Under the pieces are notes generated by a model. It saw only the letters and a program-made list of their open reading frames with translations, had not been told where the DNA came from and made no database searches. From Labilithrix sp. (GTDB taxonomy: Bacteria; Myxococcota_A; Polyangia; Polyangiales; Polyangiaceae): a stretch of DNA of 64,000 nt. A program made the translations under genes and the position numbers. The stretch covers positions 62,001 to 126,000 of the forward strand of contig JAHBWC010000004.1 of the NCBI GenBank assembly GCA_019637225.1, written 5' to 3'. Of this stretch, positions 44,781-52,127 are shown in pieces; the first letter of the stretch is position 1, and each line of letters opens with the position of its first letter.

Positions 44781-45446
44781 GTGACGTCCCTCAGGCTCGC
44801 TCTCCTGGCGCTCTTCGTCCTGGTCGTGGCCGCATGCAAACGCCCCGCGCCCACGACCGACGTGGTCGCCCTGCCGATCGTCACCGACGCGAGCACGGAC
44901 CTCCTGCTCACGTGGATCGACGACAAGGGCGAGTTCCACGTCGAGCAAAAGGTCGCCGACGTGCCCGTCGGCGCGCGCGACGTCGTCCGCGTCGCCGATC
45001 CGGTCAAAGATCCGCCGAAGCTCGACGACGTCTTCGTCGCCGATCTCCGCAACGCGACCGGCCCAGGCAACACGTACCCGGTCCGCACGATGAGCCGCAC
45101 CGAGTTCGAGAAGGTGGCCGTCGATCGGCGACAGAAGGACGCCGGCGTGCTCGTCGCGCGCGGCGCCGAGAGCGCTCCACCGGAGGCTGCGCGGCCCACC
45201 GTGATCATCTACGGCGCGTCGTGGTGCGGGCCCTGCCACCAGGCCGCCGCCTACTTGAAGCGTCGCGGCATCCAGTTCATCGAGAAGGACATCGAGCAAG
45301 ACGGCGGCGCCGCGCGCGAGATGCAAGCGAAGCTCGCCAGCGCCGGCATGCGCGGCGGCTCGATCCCCGTCCTCGACGTCCGCGGCAAGATGCTCATCGG
45401 CTTCGACGAACGCGCCGTCGACCGCGCCCTCGGCCAAGCACTCTAA
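44781..45446 (+). CDS. Lipoprotein with C-terminal glutaredoxin-like domain
   Basis: This 221-residue protein has a signal peptide ending VVAAC (Cys 19) and a region of about 110 residues with no recognised fold. The C-terminal domain is thioredoxin/glutaredoxin-like: VIIYGASWCGPCHQAAAYL with the CGPC active site, FIEKDIEQD, and a cis-Pro region GGSIPVLDVRGKMLIGFDE. A lipid-anchored oxidoreductase in the cell envelope is likely. The DsbD-alpha-like lipoprotein at 15350 could act in a related process, but the genes are not linked. The start is GTG 44781. Confidence 0.85.
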   Translation: MTSLRLALLALFVLVVAACKRPAPTTDVVALPIVTDASTDLLLTWIDDKGEFHVEQKVADVPVGARDVVRVADPVKDPPKLDDVFVADLRNATGPGNTYPVRTMSRTEFEKVAVDRRQKDAGVLVARGAESAPPEAARPTVIIYGASWCGPCHQAAAYLKRRGIQFIEKDIEQDGGAAREMQAKLASAGMRGGSIPVLDVRGKMLIGFDERAVDRALGQAL

Positions 45447-45489
45447 CGCCACGGCGACCGCGACGCCCCCGACGCACGCCCCCGACGCG

Positions 45490-46350
45490 CTACCGCTGGT
45501 CGCGCTTTCGCGTCACCACACGCTCGTAGATCTCGCGCTTCGGCCGCCCGCTCCACGCGGCGACGCGCTCGGCGATCGTCTTCGAGTGCACGCCGGCCGC
45601 GAGCTCACGGTCGATGCGCGCGTCGATCTCCGCGTCGTCGATCCTCTCCTCGCGCCCCTCCGGCGACCACGCCCCGAGGACGATCGCGACCTCGCCCCGC
45701 CACGCGTCGCGATCCTTCGCGAGCGACGCGAGCGTCCCGCGGACGAGCTCCTCGTGGATCTTCGTGAGCTCGCGCGCGACGCACGCCGCGCGCTCGGGCG
45801 TGGCCTCCGCGAGCTCCGCGAGCGTCGCGGCGGTGCGCTCGGGCGACTCGAACAGGATGACGGGCTCCGGCGTCGCGCACACCTTGCCGACGGCCTCGTG
45901 CCGCGCGGCCCCGTCCCGCGGCAGGAACCCGACGAAGCGGAAGCCCCCGCCGCCGGCGAGCCCGCTCGCGACGAGCGCCGCGAGCGCAGCGCTCGGCCCT
46001 GGGATCGGGACGACCCGGATCCCCGCGGCGATCGCGCCCTTCACCAGCGCGTCACCCGGATCGCTCACGCTCGGCGTTCCCGCATCCGTGACGAGCGCGA
46101 CCGACTCACCTGTGGCGAGCGCGTCGACCACGGTGGCCACGTCACGTTCGCTCGAGTGCGCATGCAGCGCCGTCGTCGGCTTCCCGCCGATCCCGAGATG
46201 CGACAGGAGCTTCCTCGTCTGCCGCGTGTCCTCCGCAGCGACGCGATCGCAGGTCTTCAGGACCTCGATCGCGCGGAGCGTGACGTCGCCCAGGTTGCCG
46301 ATCGGAGTGGCGACGACGAACAGCGTGCCGGGTCCGCGCTCCGTGCTCAC
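45490..46350 (-). CDS. rsmI: 16S rRNA (cytidine-1402-2'-O)-methyltransferase
   Basis: This 286-residue enzyme methylates the ribose of C1402 in 16S rRNA. It has the tetrapyrrole-methylase fold with family signatures VATPIGNLGDVTLRA, AEDTRQTRKLL, VTDAGTPSVSDPG, IPGPSAALAAL, FVGFLPR and FESPER. The length is normal. GTG 46350 is the start, with a TAGCCT hexamer 6 bases before it. It lies 31 bases downstream of the RpoH-type sigma gene on the same strand. Confidence 0.95.
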   Translation of the reverse strand: MSTERGPGTLFVVATPIGNLGDVTLRAIEVLKTCDRVAAEDTRQTRKLLSHLGIGGKPTTALHAHSSERDVATVVDALATGESVALVTDAGTPSVSDPGDALVKGAIAAGIRVVPIPGPSAALAALVASGLAGGGGFRFVGFLPRDGAARHEAVGKVCATPEPVILFESPERTAATLAELAEATPERAACVARELTKIHEELVRGTLASLAKDRDAWRGEVAIVLGAWSPEGREERIDDAEIDARIDRELAAGVHSKTIAERVAAWSGRPKREIYERVVTRKRDQR

Positions 46351-46356
46351 GGCCCC

Positions 46357-46362
46357 AGGCTA
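46357..46362 (-). promoter_or_regulatory. Putative -10 box of rsmI
   Basis: TAGCCT on the minus strand, 6 bases before GTG 46350. It lies between the sigma factor stop and rsmI, so rsmI may have its own promoter. Confidence 0.4.
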
Positions 46363-46381
46363 CTCGTTCGCGGGCGCGCGC

Positions 46382-47647
46382 TCAGAGCGAATCGGTCGCG
46401 TCGCCCATCTCGCGCTTCAGGTAGTCGCGGAGGCGGGCGAGGAGCCGCTGCTCGAGCTGGCGGACGCGCTCGCGCGAGATGCCGAACTTGTCGCCGAGGT
46501 CCTGCAGGGTCAGCGGATCGTCGGCGACGAGGCGCATGTCGAAGATGGCGACGTCCTTGTCCTTGCCCACGAGCGTCTTCCTGAACTCGGCGAGCTTGTC
46601 CTTGAGGAGCGACTGCAGCTCCTCGTCGGCCATCTGCGTCTCCGGGCCCGCGCCGGCGGCGGGCATCATGTCGACCTTCGCGATCGCGCGGCCGTCCGCG
46701 TCGCCGACCGGCGCGTCGAGCGACTTTTCGCTCTGCGCGAGGCGCACGTCCATCTCGGCGACGTCGCTCTCGGGCACGTTGAGGTGCTTGGCGATCTCGG
46801 CGTTCGTCGGATCGACGCCCATCGCCTGGAGCTCGGCGCGCTTCTTCCGCAGGTTGAAGAACAGCTTCCGCTGCGCCTGCGTGGTCCCGAGCTTCACGAG
46901 ACGCCAGTTGTTGAGGATGAACCGCAGGATGTACGCGCGGATCCACCAGGCCGCGTAGCTCGAGAGCTTCACGCCGCGGTACGGGTCGTACCGCTTGACC
47001 GCCTGCATGAGGCCGATGTTGCCCTCCTGCACGAGGTCCATGATGTTCTTGTAGGCGCGGCGGTACTCGTAGGCGATCTTCACCACGAGGCGGAGGTTCG
47101 CGGTGACGAGCTGCGCCGCGATCGCGGGGTCCTGCGTCTCGACGAATTTCGCGGCGAGCTCGTGTGTCTGCTCCGGCGTGAGGAGCGGGTGGCGCTGCAC
47201 CTCGCGGAGGTACGCCGCCATCGGGTCGAGCCGCTCCATCGAGCCGCCCGACGTCGGCTTCGAGAGCGGGCCTTCGTTCGCGCTCGGCTCGCGGTCGCCG
47301 TCGTCGTCCTTCGGCTCGGCGAAGGTGTCCTCGTCGTCCGGCTCGGCCGCGGCGATCTCGTCGTCCACGCCCGCAGGCTCGGACTCGCGCTCGGCCGCCT
47401 CGTCCTCGTCTTCGTCTCTCGGGTTGGTCTCTTCCGACCCGCTCGGGGGAGGCTCGGACCCCTTGCCCTTTGCGGCACCGCGGGCCTTGCCCTGAGCGGT
47501 GGTCTTACCCTGGACGGGGCGCTTCGCAGTCGGCTCGCGCGGCACGCTGGGCGGTCTACCACGCTTTTTCTCCCGAGTCAGCGCGACGGGACCCGCGTCG
47601 GCGTCCGGACCGTTCACCGAGAGCGAGGGCGGGGGAGGGTGGGTCAT
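46382..47647 (-). CDS. rpoH: RpoH-type alternative sigma factor with long acidic N-terminal extension
   Basis: This 421-residue sigma-70 family protein has regions 2 (NLRLVVKIAYEYRR, DLVQEGNIGLMQAV, YAAWWIRAYILRFI), 3 and 4 (LGDKFGISRERVRQLEQRLL). The RpoH box QRKLFFNLRK marks the heat-shock branch. Before region 1.2 is an unusual extension of about 135 residues: first Lys/Arg/Pro-rich, then strongly acidic (RDEDEDEAAERESEP, DDEDTFAEPKDDDGD), likely disordered. In Myxococcus several paralogues of this type (SigB, SigC) act in development, so heat shock is only one possibility. Its ATG overlaps the stop of the tiny membrane protein upstream (TGATG). Confidence 0.9.
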   Translation of the reverse strand: MTHPPPPSLSVNGPDADAGPVALTREKKRGRPPSVPREPTAKRPVQGKTTAQGKARGAAKGKGSEPPPSGSEETNPRDEDEDEAAERESEPAGVDDEIAAAEPDDEDTFAEPKDDDGDREPSANEGPLSKPTSGGSMERLDPMAAYLREVQRHPLLTPEQTHELAAKFVETQDPAIAAQLVTANLRLVVKIAYEYRRAYKNIMDLVQEGNIGLMQAVKRYDPYRGVKLSSYAAWWIRAYILRFILNNWRLVKLGTTQAQRKLFFNLRKKRAELQAMGVDPTNAEIAKHLNVPESDVAEMDVRLAQSEKSLDAPVGDADGRAIAKVDMMPAAGAGPETQMADEELQSLLKDKLAEFRKTLVGKDKDVAIFDMRLVADDPLTLQDLGDKFGISRERVRQLEQRLLARLRDYLKREMGDATDSL

Positions 47648-47898
47648 CAGCGGTGGGTGGCGTTCAGGAGCAACGTGGCGAAGAGCGCCATGGCGGCGAT
47701 CACCGCGAGCAACACGTCATGCCCGAGGTGCATTCCGGGAGATCGAGACGAAGGCGGCACCGAGCCGCCTTCCTCCTGGCTCCCGTCCATCACGTCGGAT
47801 GCCAGAGCGCGCCGACGGGATGCGCGGGACGCGCCGGAAGACGCTTGCGAGAGTCTGGCCATGCGCCGAACGCGACCGCTTTGCACCGGGGAGCTCAT
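47647..47898 (-). CDS. Tiny C-tail-anchored membrane protein coupled to the sigma factor
   Basis: This 83-residue protein has a basic, Ser/Arg-rich N-terminal half (RRMARLSQASS, SRASRRR), a short acidic segment (DGSQEEGG) and one C-terminal membrane helix (DVLLAVIAAMALFATLLLNA) ending two residues before the stop. Its TGA shares a base with the ATG of the sigma gene, so translation is likely coupled. It could tether or inhibit the sigma factor, but it lacks zinc-anti-sigma cysteines and no known domain is seen. I chose ATG 47898; ATG 47955 and ATG 47859 are also in frame. Confidence 0.55.
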   Translation of the reverse strand: MSSPVQSGRVRRMARLSQASSGASRASRRRALASDVMDGSQEEGGSVPPSSRSPGMHLGHDVLLAVIAAMALFATLLLNATHR

Positions 47899-47996
47899 GC
47901 GGAGATGGACATAAGGTCGATAACGCGACGCGTCAACGGCGCCACGAACACCCATGGTTACGACGAGTTGGGTGCTTGCGTCCGTCCGGGGACGCG

Positions 47997-48024
47997 TTGA
48001 CAGGGCAGCTGGGGACCGTATGCT
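47997..48024 (+). promoter_or_regulatory. Consensus-like promoter of the KOW protein gene (leaderless)
   Basis: TTGACA (47997-48002), 16 bases, TATGCT (48019-48024), then 8 bases to GTG 48033. This is the clearest promoter of the window, and its predicted transcription start falls at or beside the start codon. Confidence 0.65.
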
Positions 48025-48032
48025 GCCCGGCT

Positions 48033-49385
48033 GTGCCAGCCCCGCCGTCCGGCGCGCTGCGACTGACCAGCGCCGACTTCGACGCCTTCCTCGAGCCGAC
48101 GACCGCGGCGTCCCGCGCCGGGGCTACGTCGAACAGCGCGGCTGTGCCGCGCGCGTTCGGGGGCCTCGGACCGAGCCACGGAGCAGCAGGGCAGCGACGC
48201 GCGCTCCGCGAGCGCATCGAGGCGTGGGCGCGCGCGCTCTCGCCTCGCCTCGCCGAGCTCGGCATCGCGGTCGAGGTCGTCGTCCCCGACGAGGTCGAGC
48301 AGCACCTCTCCTCCGGCGCGCCGCGCGCGATCGCGCAGCGCGTGGTCTTCGTCCGCGACGCCTACGCGCGAAGCTTCGTGCCGCGCACCGAGCCCGAGCT
48401 CGATCCGCTCCGCTCGCACACCTACCTGGCGCTCACGATCGACAGCGTCCACGTCGCCGTGAGCCTCGAGGTCTGCCCGGAGGCCGAGGCCGACGTGAAG
48501 AACACGCGCGCCCGCATCGCCGACCCGACCGCGCTCCTCGAGCTGACGTCGCTCCTCGAGTCGATGCCGGACGAGTTCGCGATCGGCGTCATCGGCGTCC
48601 CGAGCTTCCCGCGCGCGCAGGCCGCGTCGGCGGAGGACATCCGCGCGCTGCTCGACGACTCGCAGCGAAACCGCCGCCCGCTCTGGATGGGCTGGTCCGT
48701 GAAGCGCGAGATCGCGCTCGCGCACGCCGACGAGATCGACGAGCTCCTCGCGGACGCGCTCGTCGCGCTCGGCCACGTCTACAAGCTCGTCGCGTGGGCT
48801 CCCGACAACGACCTCATCGCCGCGACCCGACGTGGGGCCTGGCGCGCGCGCCGCGCGTCGCGGCTCGAGGAGCGGCGCGAGCGCGGCCGCGAGGAGCGCC
48901 GCAAGCGCCGAAAGGGCGTCCGCAAGGGCCCCGTGCGCAAGGAAGGCTCGCGACGCGAGCGCGAGGACGCTCGGCGCATCCTCTCGGCCGCCGATCGCGA
49001 AGCCGCGCCCAAGGAACGCACCTCCAAGGAGGACGCGCGCGACCTCGACGCCGATCGCGCGAAGGCCGACGCGGGCTCCGTTCGCCTCGTCCCGCCGCGC
49101 CGCCCGATCCTGCCGACGTCGCTCCGCGCCCGCGGCGCCCCCGCCGGCAACGACGTCGATCCGTCGCTGCCGATCGAGAAGGGCGTGAAGGTGCGCGTGC
49201 TCGCCGGACCGTTCGCGAACCGGCTCGGCATCGTGCAGGAGCTCGCGCCGAAGGACCGTGCGCGCGTGAGGCTCGGGCTGCTCGTCGCGACGATCGACAT
49301 GAAGGACCTCGCCGCGAGCACCGATGGCGCGCGCCCGATGCTCGCGTCCTCCCATCGACGGCCGCGGAACGCGCGCGGCCGCTGA
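48033..49385 (+). CDS. Uncharacterised protein with basic hinge and C-terminal KOW motif
   Basis: This 450-residue protein has an N-terminal alpha/beta domain (residues 30-265) without a recognised family, then about 75 residues of extremely basic, Arg/Lys/Glu-rich helix (RLEERRERGREERRKRRKG), and a C-terminal KOW-type barrel (KGVKVRVLAGPFANRLGIVQEL) like that of NusG and some ribosomal proteins. KOW and basic stretches bind RNA or RNA polymerase, so a transcription or ribosome role is likely. GTG 48033 is set by the promoter just upstream. The DUF3025 gene starts 5 bases after its stop. Confidence 0.75.
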   Translation: MPAPPSGALRLTSADFDAFLEPTTAASRAGATSNSAAVPRAFGGLGPSHGAAGQRRALRERIEAWARALSPRLAELGIAVEVVVPDEVEQHLSSGAPRAIAQRVVFVRDAYARSFVPRTEPELDPLRSHTYLALTIDSVHVAVSLEVCPEAEADVKNTRARIADPTALLELTSLLESMPDEFAIGVIGVPSFPRAQAASAEDIRALLDDSQRNRRPLWMGWSVKREIALAHADEIDELLADALVALGHVYKLVAWAPDNDLIAATRRGAWRARRASRLEERRERGREERRKRRKGVRKGPVRKEGSRREREDARRILSAADREAAPKERTSKEDARDLDADRAKADAGSVRLVPPRRPILPTSLRARGAPAGNDVDPSLPIEKGVKVRVLAGPFANRLGIVQELAPKDRARVRLGLLVATIDMKDLAASTDGARPMLASSHRRPRNARGR

Positions 49386-49390
49386 GCGTC

Positions 49391-50161
49391 ATGCGCGCGC
49401 CCGATCCGACCTCCCGCGATCGCGACGCTCGGCCTGGCCGGAACGACGGCGAACCGCCCCGCTGGGAGCGCCTCCGGCTCGTGAGGCACGAGCGCTCGAG
49501 CTTCGACGGCCGCTTCTACGAGCGTGGCGCGGAGCTCTGGCCGATCGCGCGCGCGGCGAGCACCTTCGCGGATCGCGACGACTGGCCGGAGCCGGCCGAG
49601 TACGGCGCCGCGTTCGACGGCGAGGGCCCCGTACGCTTCGAGCTCGCCCCGGCGCGGCGGCGACGTCCGCCGGGCCAGCCGATCGTCCGGGCGAGCCTCT
49701 ACGACGCCATGATCGTCGGACGGCGGATCGTCCCGACGCGCGCGCGGATGTGGCACGACTTCCTGAACGCGCTCGTGTGGGCGACGTTCCCGCGCTCGAA
49801 GCTCGCGCTGCACACGCGCCAGCACCGCGCGATCGAGCGATGGATCCCCGAGGGCGCGACGCAGCTCCCGAACGCCCGCACGCGGGAGCTCGACGCGCTC
49901 GCGCTCGTCGACGAGGGCGGCGTGCTCGTCCTCGACTTCGGCGAGCGCGAGATCCAGGTCCTCTTCGGTCACGCGCTCTTCGAGGGCCTCGTCTTCGGCC
50001 AGCCCGCGATGGTCGCGCGTGCCGTCACCCTCGACGCGCGCGGTCACGAGGCGCCGACGCCCGAGCACGTCCTCGGGCTCGCCGACGTCCTCCTCGCGGC
50101 GACGCTCGAGGACGAAGCGCGCGTCGTCTCTCCGGACGAGCTCGAGCGCGTCGCGCTCTGA
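49391..50161 (+). CDS. DUF3025 family protein
   Basis: This 256-residue soluble protein matches DUF3025, whose best-conserved part reads WHDFLNALVWATFPRSKLALHTRQH, here near residues 119-144. A later DFGEREIQVLFGHALFE and a C-terminal helix are also typical. The family is common in proteobacteria and has no known biochemical role. It probably forms an operon with the KOW protein gene, whose stop lies 5 bases upstream. After it, 163 bases with only weak GC-rich hairpins precede the ABC exporter. Confidence 0.85.
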   Translation: MRAPDPTSRDRDARPGRNDGEPPRWERLRLVRHERSSFDGRFYERGAELWPIARAASTFADRDDWPEPAEYGAAFDGEGPVRFELAPARRRRPPGQPIVRASLYDAMIVGRRIVPTRARMWHDFLNALVWATFPRSKLALHTRQHRAIERWIPEGATQLPNARTRELDALALVDEGGVLVLDFGEREIQVLFGHALFEGLVFGQPAMVARAVTLDARGHEAPTPEHVLGLADVLLAATLEDEARVVSPDELERVAL

Positions 50162-50324
50162 CGGCCGGCGCGGCGTCATGACTCGCCGCCTGCCTCGGTC
50201 TGCCGCGCCGCGCCGCCGGGGCGCCGCCGGCGCGCACCGGCCCGCAGGCCCGCGCGACGCGGCGCTCGATCCGGCATCGAACCTCGGCGGCGCTCTGCTA
50301 TGAAGGCCGCCGGTACTCGGATCC

Positions 50325-52127
50325 ATGTCACTCGATCCCGGAGCCCTCCCGACCACGCTCGGGGGCCAGTTCAAGAGGCACCTCCCGGCGTACCTCTCGG
50401 GCGGCGTCCTGCTCGCCGTCTTCCAGTTCGCGCTGAACCGCATCGACTGGCTGTCGAAGGCGGCCATCGACGACGTCTTCGGCGGGGCGCCGGAGCAGGT
50501 CACGCGGCCCGCCCTCTTCATCCTCGGGCTCGCCGTCGTCGCCTTCGCGTGCCGCGTCGGGAGCCGGTGGTTCATCTTCAACGCCGGGCGCGACGCCGAG
50601 TACGAGCTCCGGGCGCTCTTGCTGCACCGGCTGCACCGCCTCGGCACGGCGTTCTACCGGACGATGTCCGCCGGCGAGATCATGAGCCGCTCGAGCGGCG
50701 ATCTCCAGCAGGTGCGGCTCCTCCTCGGCTTCGGCATCCTCAACATCGTCAACGTGGCCTTCGCCTTCGCGAGCGCGCTCGAGGTGATGGTGAACATCAG
50801 CGGCCGGCTGACGCTCGTGTCGTTCGTCGTGCTGCCGGTCATGGTCCTGACCACGCGCTCGTTCTCGCGCCAGATGTTCACGCGGACGCGCCACAACCAG
50901 GAGTCGCTCGGCAAGCTCTCCGAGGTGCTCCAGACGAACCTCGCGGGGGTGCGCGTCGTCCGCAGCTTCGCGCTCGAGAAGCGCGAGCGGAGCCGCTTCG
51001 CCGCGGCCAACAGCGCGTACCTCGACGCGAGCCTCGCGCTCGCGCGCCTCCGCGGGCTCATGTTCCCGATGGTCGGCGCGGCGAGCACGCTCGGTGTCCT
51101 CGCGTTCTTCTGGTACGGCGCCACGCTCCTCCGCGCGAGCCCGGACGAAGGCGGCATCACGCGAGGCGACTTCTTCGCCTTCTGGCTCGCCTACGGCCGC
51201 ATGACCTGGCCGATGATCGCGTTCGGCTTCTCGATCGCCGTCATCCAGCGCGGTCGCGCCGGCTATGCGCGCCTCGAGGAGATCTTCCGCGCCGTGCCAG
51301 AGGTGACGGACGGCTCGCTCCCGCATCCGAAGGAGATCGCCGGCTCGATCTCCGTGCGCGGGCTCTCGTTCTCGTACGGCGAGCGCAAGGTCGTCGACGG
51401 TGTCTCGTTCGACGTCCCCGCCGGGAAGTCGATCGCGCTCGTCGGCCGGACCGGCTCGGGGAAGAGCACGATCGCGATGCTGCTCGCGCGTCTCCTGCCG
51501 ACGCCGGGCGGTGCCGTCTTCGTCGACGGCAGCGACGTGTGCGACCTCCCGTTGTCGGCCGTCCGCGCGAACGTCGGCTACGCCCAGCAGGACGCGTTCT
51601 TGTTCTCGACCACGGTGTCGCGCAACGTCGGGTTCTCGCTCGACGAGTGCGAGTCGGACGACGCCGTCCGGAAGATCCGCGACGCCGCGCGCGAGGCGCA
51701 GGTGCTCGAGGAGGCCCTCGGGCTCCCCGACCAGTTCGACACGGTCGTCGGCGAGCGCGGTGTCCAGCTCTCGGGCGGCCAGAAGCAGCGCATCGCGCTC
51801 GCGCGGGCGCTCGTGCGCGAGCCGAAGGTGCTCGTGCTCGACGATCCGCTCTCCGCCGTCGACGCCAAGACCGAGGCGGCGATCCTCGACGCGATCGATC
51901 GCCAGGCCGCGCAGCGCACCGTCGTCCTCGTCACCCACCGCGTCGCCGCGGCGTCTCGCTGCGACGTCATCGTCGTGCTCGACGAGGGGCGGATCATCCA
52001 GCAAGGGACGCACGACGAGCTGGTGCGACAGGGCGGGCTCTACGCGGCGTTCGCCGAGGAGCAGTCGGCGAAGAGCGAGCTCGAGGACCTCGAGTCGGAC
52101 GTCGAGCCGGGGCCGGTGTCGGCGTGA
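50325..52127 (+). CDS. ABC exporter, membrane plus ATPase half (first of pair)
   Basis: This 600-residue half-transporter has six membrane helices (about residues 17-300) and a C-terminal ABC domain: Walker A GRTGSGKST, Q-loop YAQQDAFLFS, signature LSGGQKQR, Walker B VLVLDDPLSAVDAK. Here the residue after Walker B is Asp (DDP) rather than the catalytic Glu, so this site may be the degenerate one of a heterodimer. It is MsbA/LmrA-like; the substrate could be a lipid or a drug. Its TGA overlaps the GTG of the next gene, so the two make one heterodimeric pump. Confidence 0.92.
   Translation: MSLDPGALPTTLGGQFKRHLPAYLSGGVLLAVFQFALNRIDWLSKAAIDDVFGGAPEQVTRPALFILGLAVVAFACRVGSRWFIFNAGRDAEYELRALLLHRLHRLGTAFYRTMSAGEIMSRSSGDLQQVRLLLGFGILNIVNVAFAFASALEVMVNISGRLTLVSFVVLPVMVLTTRSFSRQMFTRTRHNQESLGKLSEVLQTNLAGVRVVRSFALEKRERSRFAAANSAYLDASLALARLRGLMFPMVGAASTLGVLAFFWYGATLLRASPDEGGITRGDFFAFWLAYGRMTWPMIAFGFSIAVIQRGRAGYARLEEIFRAVPEVTDGSLPHPKEIAGSISVRGLSFSYGERKVVDGVSFDVPAGKSIALVGRTGSGKSTIAMLLARLLPTPGGAVFVDGSDVCDLPLSAVRANVGYAQQDAFLFSTTVSRNVGFSLDECESDDAVRKIRDAAREAQVLEEALGLPDQFDTVVGERGVQLSGGQKQRIALARALVREPKVLVLDDPLSAVDAKTEAAILDAIDRQAAQRTVVLVTHRVAAASRCDVIVVLDEGRIIQQGTHDELVRQGGLYAAFAEEQSAKSELEDLESDVEPGPVSA

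Noticed and set aside
50209..50234. GC-rich inverted repeat CGCGCCG / CGGCGCG after the DUF3025 gene
   Set aside because: No T-tract, and inverted repeats of this kind are frequent by chance in DNA of this composition.
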